The notes: generated by a model not told the origin, from the sequence alone. A stretch of 64,000 bases of DNA from Ctena decussata (GCA_963989385.1 OZ022510.1:35779448-35843447); one strand, 5' to 3'. Numbered from the stretch's first letter, positions 41,417-52,289 are shown. Made by a program: numbers and translations.

Positions 41417-41606
41417 AGATTATCATCATTATGTTGTTGTTGTTTTTCTTTCCTTTCCTTTCAGATTCAGGAACTTATTATTTTTTTTCGGATATCAAAA
41501 TATATCGCCGATATCGGGCTAGCCAATTATGACTGTAGAAAGCAGGAATTCTCCGGAAGCTCACACGGATTCGAACCACAGCGATAGTGAGCTAAACGTC
41601 AGAAAT
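41417..41606. other. Unannotated spacer with a minus-strand B-box-like motif
   Basis: The reverse complement near 41565-41585 reads TGGTTCGAATCCGTGTGAG, an excellent B-box. No A-box or SINE body could be matched, so it is noted only as a possible tRNA-like remnant. Confidence 0.3.
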
Positions 41607-41691
41607 ATAGGGTGGTACTCCCCAGGCCAAGCATGCAGACTTAGTCTTAAGCGGGTCTTAGGCCGGGGGGTATCCAGAGTGCCACCCTATA
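41607..41691. repeat. Short palindromic element
   Basis: TATAGGGTGGTACTCCCCAG at the left is mirrored by GGTATCCAGAGTGCCACCCTATA at the right, with AGGCC / GGCC inside. About 85 bp, probably a very short MITE or solo terminal pair. Confidence 0.6.
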
Positions 41692-42807
41692 CTACTAACG
41701 CTTGCAAATCGAAAGATGTTAGGTGTATTATTCACATATAATATATTATCAATTTAATATTTGTCTAAGTCTATTGACAAAAACAGAAATACAGAATTAT
41801 CGAAAACATGTCGATTAACACGTATTTGTTCCTAAAATTAACTTAATAGTTTATGGGGAGTTCGGCAATGACGTCAAACACTATTCACGCATTGCGTCTA
41901 AGTAACCAGTAATTAGTTCATGACTATTGGTGATGCGGTGTATCGCACCCAAAATATAGAATTTTTGAGGTAAACAGCCAAGGATTTCGAAACCACATTC
42001 TTTTACATAAACAGAATAACCTTGAGTCAATACTGTAATGAAAATATCATTGGGGCACTTGACGAGAAAAGTACATGAAATCGATTTCGAAAGGTCGAAG
42101 ACTCAGATCAGACTGCGCGAAAACGCGCAGTCTGACCAGAATCTTCTCCTTCCGCAACAATAAATGTGACGAAAGCGAACACCTCTTCAACCGCACAGTG
42201 AATTTAGTCACGACTGGTCATATACGTCATGTGGAACGGTTCTTCTTCATGGGACGTGAATTATTAATACATGCAGTCGCACTTATTCACGGCCAAATTT
42301 GTCAATGGTACCGAAAACCCAAGTTTGTGGTCACGGTCGTTCTGACTTGCTTATTTCAAAGTACATGTACTTGTATAGTACAGGAAAATAAAAGAAAAAC
42401 TATCTACTTATTTATTTTATTTTCACTTTCTTTCTCCCTCTGGCCTCCTCTACGCAGCTGAATAAACTTAGCTCCACCCTGAATAATCCCGATGACGCAC
42501 GTACCGCTTTCCCGATAGTCAGTATGGACGGATGAATGGGTGGCCGGAAGTGAATTTTAAAAGTAAGAGTTTTCCGTAAATTCCTAAACCTCTTGCCCCA
42601 ATTCCTCATCCCAAACCCCGCCACCCTTCTCATCCCAACCATCACCCCGATCCCGATCCCGCCACCCATCACCCCCAACCCCGCCATCCTTCTCACCCAA
42701 CCATCCCCAGAAACACGCTGAAGGAAACCTAATTTACATACATGGATTATGGAGTCTGTTGTATTACAGCTGAATTGGTACACTTTCAGGGGAAGCAACT
42801 CTGTCAC
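41692..42807. other. Unannotated stretch
   Basis: No gene supported. A small hairpin at 42098-42150 (GACTCAGATCAGACTGCGCG / CGCGCAGTCTGACCAGAATC) uses R1 vocabulary. A C-rich, G-poor strand (42575-42720) repeats CCCCGCCACCC and CATCACCCC. The 128-codon (42075-42461 plus) and 131-codon (42412-42807 minus) frames have no recognisable domain, and the latter is mostly the complement of the C-rich tract. Confidence 0.4.
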
Positions 42808-42985
42808 TTTTAATTTACCTCCTTTTTCAATGGGGTCAACTCTTAAAAGAAAGATTTAGCTCCTCTAGGACTAGGAGCAGATACTTTCTCTTAAGAGAGG
42901 ACCCATTTATTGAAGAACTACATCACGGCCTCCGGGAGCAAACAGGAAATCACGAGAGTTGTTCCCCTTTATAAAAATGGCGAGA
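42808..42985. repeat. R8 dispersed repeat, best copy
   Basis: AATTTACCTCCTTTTTCAAT, GGGGTCAACTCTTAAAAGAA, AGATTTAGCTCCTC/GAGCAGATACTT hairpin centre, TCTTAAGAGAGGACCC, CGGCCTCCGGGAGCAAACAG, GAAATCACGAGAGTTGTTCC, AAAAATGGCGAGAAA. The GGGGTCAACTCTTAA and TTAAGAGAGGACCC arms are imperfect inverted repeats. Confidence 0.7.
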
Positions 42986-43102
42986 AAATATGGATTTGTA
43001 CCCGTATCCGTCAAAGTGGGGCTAAAGGAAGAGAAGCTTTAATTAATTATGTTTCACACTTAAGATAGCATTGTTTATATTCTAATTGTTATTATTATCA
43101 TT

Positions 43103-43105
<3 letters not shown>

Positions 43106-43160
<55 letters not shown>
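43106..43160. repeat. (AT)n microsatellite
   Basis: About 27 uninterrupted AT dinucleotides. Confidence 0.97.
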
Positions 43161-43161
<1 letters not shown>

Positions 43162-43884
43162 GTAAAGAATCCGAATAAATAATCCAAAACGTGCAGATTT
43201 ATCAGCTGGGAGGGGCGAGAGAGTTGAGACATAGTTCACAAAAATTTATTCACTTGAAAAATAAAAATCCCAAGGTTTCATGGTTTTATGAATAAGTACC
43301 GAAAAGGTAAACAAATCGTAAAACTGAGTCAAAATATAGGTGGTTAGTAAACATCGTGACGTCCGTTTATCAAATAGTTGACCGACAAACTGCAAAGTAC
43401 TACGAACACTAGTGTAGCTAGTGAAAAAGAATGTAAACAAATGGTGCAGTTACGCACGTGGTTTCAAGGACAGTATGAAAGATACAGAAGCTGCTGTAGA
43501 TTTCGGCATAGTTTAAAAAATCGATTGGATGGAGTGGAATGGAAGGGGTGATATGTAATAGGTTTGTCCGCCTGTACGAGGAGATAATCCACGAGCTTTA
43601 GCTTTAGCTTTCCCGTACAGGCAGGCAAACCATGGTATCACTTTTATACCACCCTTATCAGTGTAGACCTTGCTCAGTGCGAAATATTTCGTGTTTAAGT
43701 TGGCATTTTCTGGTAAGGGCGGTATAAAATCTACTAGATTCGCTCCAGCCTGGGATGGCACTCTTACATGAAGAACTTGCTCCTCCTCAGTGTGTGTGCA
43801 GGAGGGGGGGGGGGGGAGGAGGGTGTAAATTAACAAATTATTTCCTGTAAGAGTACATGTACCATCCCGAGGCGCCGTGCGCCA
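43161..43884. other. Unannotated stretch
   Basis: Frames up to 107 codons (43513-43836 minus) have no recognisable domain. A G-run lies at 43802-43820. Confidence 0.35.
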
Positions 43885-44090
43885 GAGAGACGCCGTGGTC
43901 GAGTGATTAGAGACACTCGCTTACGGTGCAGAAGGTCGCAGATTTGAATCCAAAGTAAGGCCATCCGACAACTAGAAAACTCTGTCAACCCAGCAGTAAA
44001 TGAGTACCTTTTTCGAATCACGCATTCTCATTTGTAATAACTTGCGTCCGATCCCATTCTTTGAATGCAATAAAATATATGTATGTTTAA
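43885..44090 (+). mobile_element. tRNA-derived SINE (Ser/Leu-like head)
   Basis: GCCGTGGTCGAGTGATTAGA (A-box region), CACTCGCTTACGGTGCAGAA and GGTCGCAGATTTGAATCC (B-box-like, one mismatch) make a good class-II-tRNA-like head. The body has AACCCAGCAGTAAATGAGTA and ends TTTGAATGCAATAAAATATA. The cloverleaf is not closed, so it is a SINE rather than a tRNA gene. No clear TSD. Confidence 0.75.
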
Positions 44091-44225
44091 TTCCAATCTA
44101 ACCAGGGAAGGATAAGCGTATGGGCTCCGCCTTTCATTTTCTGTGCCAAGATACAGTGACTGCCCCTATGCTTAAAATATTCCTGGGAAACCTTTACCTT
44201 TTTACCATCCCAAATAAGTGGAATA

Positions 44226-44535
44226 ATCCCTGTCAGTCCACTCCATTCCGTCATATTTGGCTTCCGCCGAAACTGTCCGCGAACTCTTGCTTCCTGCAGG
44301 GACTACTGTCCTCGAAAAATGGCTGCTCTCTGTCGAGACTGTCCGCGTGACTCTGCTTCCTGCCGAGAGCCTCGGCAGGAAGCAGAATCACGCGGACAGT
44401 CTCTGCAGGAAGCCATTTATCATGTACAGAAGTCTCGGCAGGAAGCAAAATATCGCGGACAGTCTCGTCGGAAGCCAAATATGATGAACAGTCTCTGCAG
44501 GAAGCGAAAATTAGCGGAATCGATAATACCCTGTG
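44226..44535. mobile_element. R5 palindromic element, diverged copy
   Basis: Inverted repeat centred near 44375: arms carry GCTTCCTGC(A/C)GAGACTGTCC modules (left) and GGACAGTCTCNGCAGGAAGC (right), each module repeated about four times. The right end AATCGATAATACCCTGTG matches the 57210 copy; the left end is diverged. Both strands give near-identical leucine-rich frames (44251-44580 minus and 44257-44484 plus) purely because of the palindrome. Confidence 0.8.
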
Positions 44536-45510
44536 ATTCCATTCAGTGTTTAAACTATGCTGTAGATTTTCTGATATCAATCATGTGTTCGACTACAGTC
44601 ACGTCAGTTGTACAAATAACTACATCTAGGTTATCAGGTGATAATTATCTGTTCGTGATGGAAGATTCAAACGGGTTAATTTATAGTAGTTCGATATTCA
44701 TTCACCATATGAACGAATTTAGAAACGACTTGCCGAGTCGGTTCAATAAGGGTGAGGTGGTCGGACCATGGTGCTGGGTAACTTTCATTGCGGCGTCTTA
44801 CTAATTTTGATAAAAGTGGGACAATGGCCTACTGTGCTTGCAGTAGTTTAGACATTGTTGAACGACATTGCAAGTTGTTTCGACATTTTTCCCTCCTCCT
44901 ATCATCTTTCTTTTCTTCCTCCTTCTCAAAAAGGGGCATGACATGTCTTGTGGACAAACTGGGTACTGATCAATTTGCACCAAAATCATACCATCATTAG
45001 GAAGCGGGTTAATGTGCTGAAGACAGGAGCAAGAGTGGAGCGTCGAGCATGGTGTAGAGCGCGGGGCTGAAAGCGTGGAAGAGCACGGAGTGGACACAGG
45101 GAATGAGTTTCCAAGTTTATTTAATTTTCAGTACTCTCAGGTTCACAACACGTGTAAAACAACGAAAGAAGAACAAAATCAGTGCAATGGCGGTATCTAT
45201 AATACATTAATAAACCAAGCGAATATCCCCCCCCCCCTCCCCATCCCAGGACATTATTGACACAGACGAATCAAGTACCAGATTCGCATCTATTAGCAAC
45301 AAAATCGTCATATACCACTCGCAGGTATGGTTCCAATTTTACAAATTTACAAAGTCAATTAATACATGTATCAAAAAGACCTGTTAGGGATCTGGGAGAT
45401 AGCGAACCAGGGCCGCGTTCGTCTGATTCGGGCACACACTAAAGCTGAAATGGCTATAGCCGGACCGCCTTTTTTGACAAGCATAATATGGATGGGTACA
45501 CCTGTTGCAA
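44536..45510. other. Unannotated stretch
   Basis: No gene recognised. The 161-codon frame (44319-44804) starts in R5 and runs on into this region without a known domain. A G-rich block lies at 45023-45095 and a C-run at 45228-45245. Confidence 0.35.
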
Positions 45511-46240
45511 AAGGAAACAACTTTTTGTGCCCCCGTGACGATAGTCAGGGGGGCATTACGTTTTACTCTTGTCCGTCTGTCCATCTGTCTGTCCATTACG
45601 CATAAAAAAGTTTGTATAATCAACTCCTCCTACATTTTAAGCATTCAATCTGAAACTCTGCACAAATGTTGCAGACTTTTTGAAGATGTGCACCTCCCTT
45701 TTTGAAGGGAAAAAATTGATTTTTTACAAAATTATGGCCTTTATGGACTTAGAAATTAATACAGAATGGTAATTTTGTATAATCAACTCCGCCCACAGTT
45801 TTTAAGATGTCAGTTTGAAACCTTGCACAGATGTTCCAGGCATATTGAAGATACATGTATGCATGTGCTTTTTTGGAGAGGGAAAAATAATTTTTTGATA
45901 AAATTATGACCTTTTCAAACTTAGAAATATTTCTGGTTTTGGTTCATATAGTATGACAGTCACACGATTGCATAATCAACTCCTTTCACAGTTTTCTAGC
46001 AATCAATTTGAAAGTTTGACAGACATACTGAAGATTGCAGATGCCTTTGTGAAGAGAAAAAAATAATTTTTGACAAAATTATGGTCTTTTTAAACTTAGA
46101 AATTTTACAAGTTCTAGTTAATATAGGATGGCAGGTTTATATAATCAAACCCTTCCAGAGGGGGTATGGGAGAGGGGAGGGGGAGACAGGCGCAGCATGG
46201 GGGCATCATCTGTGTCTTACAGACACGATATTCTAGTTTC
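45511..46240 (+). repeat. Element with ~160-190-bp internal units
   Basis: Opens with GTGCCCCCGTGACGATAGTCAGG and GTCCGTCTGTCCATCTGTC. Degenerate units follow, anchored by AATCAACTCC at 45618, 45781, 45974 and 46143, each with ACAAAATTATGGCCTTTNNNNACTTAGAAAT. It ends GGGGGCATCATCTGTGTCTT and ACAGACACGATATTCT. To my knowledge, related elements are common in bivalve genomes. Non-coding. Confidence 0.75.
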
Positions 46241-46250
46241 TGTATTCCTG

Positions 46251-46470
46251 GGACCGTATTTATAAAACGACTTAAGTGGTTGCTATGCTGTTGCTAGGGC
46301 TGAATTTCTGTAAAGGAGATTCCCTACAACTTTGAAATTTGCTCTGGAGGAACAGTCTAAAAAAGACTGTTCCTCCAGAGCAAATGTCATAGTTGTAGGG
46401 AATCTCCTTCATAGAAATTTAGCCTTAGCAACAGCATAGCAACGACTTAAGTTGTTTTATAAATACGGCC
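46251..46470. mobile_element. R6 palindromic MITE, 220 bp, CCTG TSD
   Basis: Left GGACCGTATTTATAAAACGA and right GTTGTTTTATAAATACGGCC, continued by CTTAAGTGGTTGCTATGCTG / CAGCATAGCAACGACTTAAG and GGAGATTCCCTACAACTTTG / AGTTGTAGGGAATCTCC, meeting at the perfect hairpin AACAGTC..GACTGTT near 46357. CCTG flanks both ends (46247-46250, 46471-46474). Confidence 0.88.
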
Positions 46471-46850
46471 CCTGTTTCCTTTCCTGGTCGACTAAACCCT
46501 CCAAAAATGTCTACTGTACTCTCTGCATTCTAATAGCCAAATATGGCTGAGAAAAAGTGCAGATAGGAGTTTAGCCTGGCCTTCAACTCGCTGACAAATG
46601 TACCCTGCTTATTCCTACAAACAATGTCACTCCCGAGCTGTCAGTTTGAAGTAATGAAAATAAAATTACATAAATTCTTAAGAAGCTTAACACCGTCTAC
46701 GAACACGAAAATTATTCATAACGTACTGTTTTTAATTCGGTTAATTTTTTTTTTTTCGTAACTCGTCCTAAAGCGTATTTGTGACCGCCCTATGCCAAAG
46801 CCTGTAAGGTTTTGACCGACTTTTACCATTTATGTATTCCAAAGCGTTTT
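46471..46850. other. Unannotated spacer
   Basis: T-run at 46746-46756. No gene recognised. Confidence 0.4.
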
Positions 46851-48130
46851 AGCTCACCTGTCAAGGTGAGCATATATTAAAGCCTTGGCCCGACGTCCGT
46901 CGTCCCCACTTTTAAACACGAATATCTCCAAAATAAGCAAGTCAATCTTAGTCAAATTCCATGTGCAGACTTGTTTGGGTGAGAAAGTGACTGCATAAGG
47001 TTTAACATGTTTAAGGGCGGATCGAATTTGAAATCTAGCTCCCGTAGACTTATAATGGGAAAAAACTTAAAAAATCTTCTCTGAAACCATGAATAATCTT
47101 CAAGTTATTCTTCTCTGAAGCCACGAGGCCAAGATTTTATATATTTAGTATGAAGGAGTGAATAATGGTCTCCTAAATAAATCCTACCAATCATAAACTG
47201 GTCATGTCGGGAGGTGGGTGGGGTAGGGGGTCGGTGGGGCATTTGTTTATATAAAGCTATATAGCTTAAAAATCAAACATCTTCTCTCCTGAGACTAGTC
47301 GGCCCATAGCTTATATATCTTGTATTTAGCAATGTTTAGTTGCCCCCTACATAAATCCTGTCAATCATGCCCCCAAGGACGAAACTGGCCTCACCCAAGA
47401 CGGAATGTCATTTGTTTATATAGAGCTGTATGGCTAACACATTTTAAAACCTTTTTCTCTGAAACCATGAGGTCCAGAGTTGAGATATTTGGTATGTAGC
47501 AATGTTTACTAAGCTCCTACAATTATCCTGCCAACCATGCTCCCGAGGCTCAAACTGGCCACCCCAAGGGTCATTTAGTAACTTAGAGCTATATAGCGAA
47601 AACCATAAAAAAAAAGCTCTTCTTCTTTTAAACCGAAATGCATTGAGCATAAATATTTAGTATATAGCAATGTTTAGTGGTCTCCGACTTAAATCCTGCC
47701 AATCATGCCCCTTGGGTCAAAACTGACCATGCCGGGGCGAGGAGGGGGGGCGAGGTTGGTTAGTGCCTTTTGTTTATATAGAGATATAATATTATATGAC
47801 ATATAGCTAAAATTTCTGAAACTACGAGGCCCAGAGCGTAGACATTAAGTATGTAGCAATGTTTTGTGGTACTTTACATAAATCCTGCCAAACCTGTCCC
47901 TGGGGTCCAGACTGACCATCCTCCGGGGTAGGGTCATTTATTTTTCATAAAAACCTCATCCTTGTCAATAACCAGGACAGGAAATACACATCAGACCAGT
48001 TTGAAATTCGACTACATTTTACACTTTGCCTTAGATTTACTTGCCCTTGAGCCCATATTTGACCTTGTCTTGGGCATAATGCATACTAGAACTCAGGTGA
48101 GCGATCGTTGTTCGTTGGGCGACTTGTCTG
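46851..48130 (+). mobile_element. AGCTCACCTGTCAAGGTGAGC-type element with ~180-bp array
   Basis: Starts with the hairpin AGCTCACCTGTCAAGGTGAG, then GACGTCCGTCGTCC. About five degenerate units of 170-190 bp follow, anchored on GTATGTAGCAATGTTTAG (near 47318, 47490, 47659, 47847) with ATAAATCCTGCCAATCATGC and TATATAGAGCTATATAGC. It ends ACTCAGGTGAGCGATCG...GGGCGACTTGT. From general knowledge this architecture is widespread in bivalve genomes. No transposase is seen. Confidence 0.8.
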
Positions 48131-48655
48131 TGAATAGAACCAATTTGTTTCTTTCCCTATTTTAACCAGCAGCAATTAGTTTGTTCTCACGAAAAGACCA
48201 GGAAAAGGCATTAATTACTATGGTGGATTTCCGGCTTTAGTACATATTGGTCATCTGTTTACGTAAATCAAGTTTTGGCTCGTATTTCTTCTTTGCCTAG
48301 AAAATAATGAGCGAATGCCTGAATTCAGGAAATAACTTACATTAATGCATAATGCTGATGGTCAGTTCATGCTTCTTGTATATTGTTCATTCCAACAAAA
48401 CAAAGCAAACAAACGAAAAAACAGAGGACAACAGCCCGGTTGGCTATCATTCATAATAATGACCATTCAGATTCTTCAAAACTAATACAAACACATAGCC
48501 ATGAGTCAATGCGCATATAGGACCTCTTAAACCTCTTTTCTAATGCACTTACGTATGTTATGCGACGTCTGATTGGATAACGTCAAAAATTTGCGACAGT
48601 TTATCCTGCGATATACTGTCAGAAACCCGATGACATTACGTAACGTCGCTTCTCA
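48131..48655. other. Unannotated stretch
   Basis: AT-rich. No gene recognised. Confidence 0.4.
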
Positions 48656-49062
48656 CTGGTTGACGTCTGGGCCGTGCTCGATTGGGCTGTGCGCACTGGG
48701 CCAGAACGGCTATTAGAATTCCGAAATCGAGCATACCAAACGGGCAGGAAAGGGGTGAACGCACGGCTATTGAACAGTCGAGATATGATGGCGTTTTGAG
48801 AAATACACATTCTCCTCTGTTTGACGACATTTTGGATGATGCAATCTGAATTTTAAGGGAAAACAAATAAAGCTTAGTGCTATATCTTCTTTAAATATTT
48901 TCCTGTGTCGTCTGCTTGTCCGCCAGTTTGTTTTGACTATTTGTTCTGACCACACCACCTTCTCGTTTGGAACAGTGCGCACCGTGTCAAGACAGTTCCA
49001 GAGCACTCGATTGATGACTGTGAGCACAGCCCAGTCGAGCACGGCCCTGGTTTTACGTCGCT
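48656..49062. mobile_element. Putative ~400-bp inverted-repeat element
   Basis: GGGCCGTGCTCGATTGGGCT (about 48670) and AGCCCAGTCGAGCACGGCCC (about 49029) are inverted repeats with one mismatch, next to GTTGACGTC / TTTTACGTCG. GCGCAC..GAAC motifs are also mirrored. Outer ends and TSD are not resolved. Frames inside (63-108 codons, minus strand) look incidental. Confidence 0.55.
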
Positions 49063-49410
49063 GAATGCGTTTGCTATGGGTGCATAGTAGCACACTTTTA
49101 AAGTTGAAAATGTAAAAAATGCATTAGAATGGGGATAGCGGTATTGAAAATTGTCAATGTCGGCTTTATGGTCGCAAATTGCGTTACTATACGGCTCCGC
49201 TGGCGCGTCGCCTTAAAACGAAACTGCCGACCATAAAACCGATGATTTAGCTCCCCAAATGAAATTTTGAGTACAGTTTTCTCCTAATTAAATTGCCAGT
49301 TATGTTAAAATCTGTAAATTCCATCGGATTTCAAAATTGTTGGATGCGGTGGCTATTTTTCCCACCAAGTGTCCAGATTCATATATTGATGATAATTTGT
49401 TCCACATAGG
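49063..49410. other. Unannotated spacer
   Basis: GGCTTTATGGTCGCAAATT and CCGACCATAAAACCG (49163, 49227) are imperfect inverted repeats around CTCCGCTGGCGCG, possibly another small MITE. Confidence 0.4.
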
Positions 49411-49567
49411 AGAAGCCCCGGCAGCTTTGTAGGTTAAGCGCTGGCGTGCTGATCTAGAGGTCTCGGGTTCGAGCCCCGCTGTAGGCGGGAATCTTTTCAA
49501 TTATAAACGGGGTTCCATTGCATACAACCTTTCATTATCACCCATCCATCGTCCTGATAAAACTGAA
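49411..49567 (+). mobile_element. SINE family S1, most complete copy
   Basis: CGGCAGCTTTGTAGGTTAAG (A-box region), GGTCTCGGGTTCGAGCCCCG (B-box GGTTCGAGCCC), CTGTAGGCGGGAATCTTTTC, AACGGGGTTCCATTGCATAC, TTTCATTATCACCCATCCAT, CGTCCTGATAAAACTGAAA. The tail is cut off where an R1 terminal fragment begins. Confidence 0.85.
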
Positions 49568-49710
49568 ATGAGCCGCGACACGACAAAACCAAGACTGTTC
49601 ATACTGTTCCTCCAGAGCAAATTTCATAGTTGTAGGGAATCTCCTTCAAAGAAATTAAGCCTTAGCAACAGCATAGCAACCACTTAAGTCGTTTTATAAA
49701 TACGGCCCCA
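49568..49710. mobile_element. Chimera: R1 terminus joined to half an R6 element
   Basis: GAGCCGCGACACGACAAAAC (49570-49593) is a lone R1 end. It is followed at once by ACTGTTCCTCCAGAGCAAAT through GTTTTATAAATACGGCCCC, the right half of R6. Both are truncated at the junction. Confidence 0.8.
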
Positions 49711-50130
49711 GCTCTCAAAAGTGCATTACCTCAGAAACACAGAAATCAAAATCTAAGACAAAACAAACATGAGGCCTCACAGAAATAGCTACACTGAAAT
49801 TTTGGAGCAGAAGCACCCAAGTCAGACAGTCATCTGTTCACTGCGGTACTTTTAGCTACCTTGTGGTACCATATGCAGTTCTGCGGTGTTTCATATGACC
49901 TCATACGACATCTATGCGAATAGCGCTCAGGACATATATGTAAATAGCTTAAAATAAAGGTCATGATGCATAGTAGGTAACTAATGACTGTACTTCCATG
50001 TCGGAATCAGTGACTAGACTGTCTGGGTGTAGACAATAAGGTTTTGCTCAAACCACAAAAGAAAACATCGTGAACCAATTCCGCTTTATAGCCTTTTGCA
50101 TAACGTCACAAAAGCAGCTACCTAGCATAG
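49711..50130. other. Unannotated stretch
   Basis: No repeat or gene recognised. Confidence 0.4.
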
Positions 50131-50330
50131 AGTAGTATTTCTCCCTTTCCCGCCCCCTCCCCCTCCCCCTTCCCACCTCTCCTCCCTCACCCCTTCCCGG
50201 AAAATGGTTATAAGAAAGATGACGATATACTGTAGTGGAATGTTCCCTCCTATTAGAGCCATCCCCCCTCCCCCAATAGTCCTTTTTCCTCTACCCTCAG
50301 AATTGTTATTGGAGTGCTTGGAATGTAGTG
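50131..50330. repeat. C-rich fragment related to the 27308 element
   Basis: CCCTCCCCCTCCCCCTTCCC, then CCGGAAAATGGTTATAAG, TAGTGGAATGTTCCCTCC, and CCCAATAGTCCTTTTTCC echo the mirrored arms of the 27308-28378 element. Opposite-strand frames of 87-88 codons are artefacts of the G/C-rich arms. Confidence 0.5.
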
Positions 50331-50554
50331 GATTTCCAGATCTCATCATACATTTAGCTGAATACACACACACACATAGACACATTCACAGCAGATTTTT
50401 ATACGTTGTTATTTATAAAGTATTATTGCTTATATCTTGTCATTTAGACATTTTTATGGGTTGCCCTTGACCTCAGTCATAATACTGGGACATGTCATGT
50501 CAAAGTGGGTTGCCCAGCCGTGGGTAAATGTGCCTCATGTGGAGTGTTACATTT
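50331..50554. other. Unannotated spacer
   Basis: Short (CA)n at 50366-50376. Nothing else recognised. Confidence 0.4.
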
Positions 50555-50789
50555 GAGCCGCGACACGAGAAAACCAACAAAGTGGTTGTGCGCCCAGCGC
50601 AGACTCGGATCAGCCTGGGTATCCGCCCAGTCTGATCAGAGTCTGCGCTGTCCGCATGAAGTTAGCTTAGACCCTTGGCTACTCTGTAAGCGCAAAGCGA
50701 ATTCTCTGATCAGACTGGGCGGATGCGAAGGCTGATCTAAGTCTGCGCTGGGCGCACAACTACTTTGTTGGTTTCTCGTGTCGCGGTTC
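50555..50789 (+). mobile_element. R1 MITE
   Basis: GAGCCGCGACACGAGAAAAC ... GTTTCTCGTGTCGCGGTTC, with the right terminus mutated (GGTTC). Flanks ATTT and ATAA do not match, so the TSD has decayed or the copy was rearranged. Confidence 0.88.
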
Positions 50790-51053
50790 ATAATACATGT
50801 CTTTGTACTCTGTAATATCACCGTCAGTGTCGCTCGGTGTTCCAGAAGATGCTCATTTAGTTATTGTTGTGCATGACCGTGATCAGACGGCGCGGCTGTT
50901 CGCAGTACTTAAATGGTGTGATGGAGGCTTTCTCTTGTCCCTGAATGAAATGATATTAACCTAGTCACTCATAAATCAGGTTGCTGGCCTTAGTCGAAAG
51001 CTAGGTCAAGTAATCAGACAAACTGACTTTTCTAAGTTTACATCAAATAAAAT
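50790..51053. other. Unannotated spacer
   Basis: No gene or repeat recognised. Confidence 0.4.
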
Positions 51054-51289
51054 GAGCCGCGACACGACAAAACCAACAATGTGGTTGTGCGCCCAGCGCA
51101 GACTCAGATCAGCCTGGTCATCCGCCCTGTTTGACCAGACTCTTCGTTAAGTGCCCAAAGGGTAGCTAAGGGTCTAAGCTACCACCATGCGGACAGTGAA
51201 AACTCTGATCAGACTGGGCGGATGCCCAGGCTGATCTGAGTCTGCGCTGGGCGCACAAACACACTGTTGGTTTTGTCGCGTCGTGGCTC
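51054..51289 (-). mobile_element. R1 MITE, 236 bp
   Basis: Complete R1 with AAAT at both sides (51050-51053, 51290-51293). The asymmetric centre is in the reverse orientation (AAAGGGTAGCTAAGGGTCTA). Confidence 0.92.
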
Positions 51290-51354
51290 AAATATAAACA
51301 ACACCCGGGTTAGAAATAGTGTGGGTATACTGGTTTAGTCTGCCTGTTCATCTG

Positions 51355-51525
51355 TTTGGAGGGGCTCAGTAGCGCTGACCAGCTGCGGTCCGGGTTTGAT
51401 TCCGGCTGGAGGCGGAAATCTTTTCAACCATTAACGAGGTTCTATTGCACACAGCCTTTCATTATCACCCTGCCATCGCCCTTTTATGACTGAAATACTG
51501 TTGAAAAGGACTTAAAATTGCAAGC
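51355..51525 (+). mobile_element. SINE family S1
   Basis: GGGGCTCAGTAGCGCTGACC, TCCGGGTTTGATTCCGGC (B-box GGTTTGATTCC), GGAGGCGGAAATCTTTTCAA, TATTGCACACAGCCTTTCAT, CTGTTGAAAAGGACTTAAAA. It matches the 49411 and 1011 copies. Confidence 0.82.
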
Positions 51526-51601
51526 TCTCATTTTTATGTAAAGGATTGTATTTGTATTGTACATGCATCTTAGAATTCCAGCCTTGTTAGGCTTAGCTCC
51601 T

Positions 51602-51709
51602 ACCCAGCAGGCACTTGACGTCGAAATGGACGTCGAAGCGGATGCCCAGGCTGATCTTAGCCTTCGCTGGGCGCACATGCCACTTTGTTGGTTTTGTCGT
51701 GTCGCGGCC
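51602..51709. mobile_element. Chimera: R4 half joined to R1 half
   Basis: CCCAGCAGGCACTTGACGTC GAAATGGACGTCGAAG (R4 left end) passes directly into CGGATGCCCAGGCTGATCTT ... GTTTTGTCGTGTCGCGGC (R1 right half). The join is at about 51638. Confidence 0.75.
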
Positions 51710-51788
51710 CGCATGGTCTTGCAATGACGCTCAATGGCAGACAGACCTCATTGGTTTGTACTTTGTCTCCCATTGCAGAAGTCATAAT

Positions 51789-52023
51789 GAGCCGCGACAC
51801 GACAAAACCAACAATGTGGTTGTGCGCCCAGCGCAGACCCAGATAAGCCTGGGCATCCACCCAGTCTGATCAGAGTCTTCTCTGTCCGCATGAAGGTAGC
51901 TTGGACACTTAGTTACCCTTTAAGCGCTTATGAAGAATCTGATCAGATTGGGTGGGTGCCCAGCCTGATCTGAGTCTGTGCTGGGCGTACAACCACACTG
52001 TTGGTTTTCACGTGTCGCGGCTC
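51789..52023 (+). mobile_element. R1 MITE
   Basis: Complete R1, 235 bp, with TAAT at the left and AAAT at the right (one mismatch in the 4-bp TSD). Confidence 0.9.
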
Positions 52024-52289
52024 AAATAATTATAAATTATTGAAATGAAAAGAATTACGTCAGCTGAGATGATAGTTACAGAAATCAGTATTTCTGTGGA
52101 TTATTTGATGTGACAGCTTCACATATCAGCTGGAAGACTTATGTTGCAATAGCTGGTGGAGTTGTAGTAGATCTATGTGCCTGGTAGGTGAAGATCAAAC
52201 CACCAAATTTCTAATTTGGGCCTATGATCTTCATACATGTACTTTGGATATGGGTTGACAATGCTTTGTTTTATATCGTGGGATCTTAT
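52024..52289. other. Unannotated spacer
   Basis: No gene or repeat recognised. Confidence 0.4.

Noticed and set aside
41565..41585. Minus-strand B-box as a SINE
   Set aside because: An excellent GGTTCGAATCC match, but no A box, body or TSD could be paired with it.
42075..42807. Overlapping 128- and 131-codon frames
   Set aside because: Opposite strands, no recognisable domain; one is largely the complement of a C-rich low-complexity tract.
43885..43960. Functional tRNA gene (Ser/Leu-like)
   Set aside because: A and B boxes are good but the acceptor stem does not pair and the sequence continues into a SINE body and AT-rich tail.
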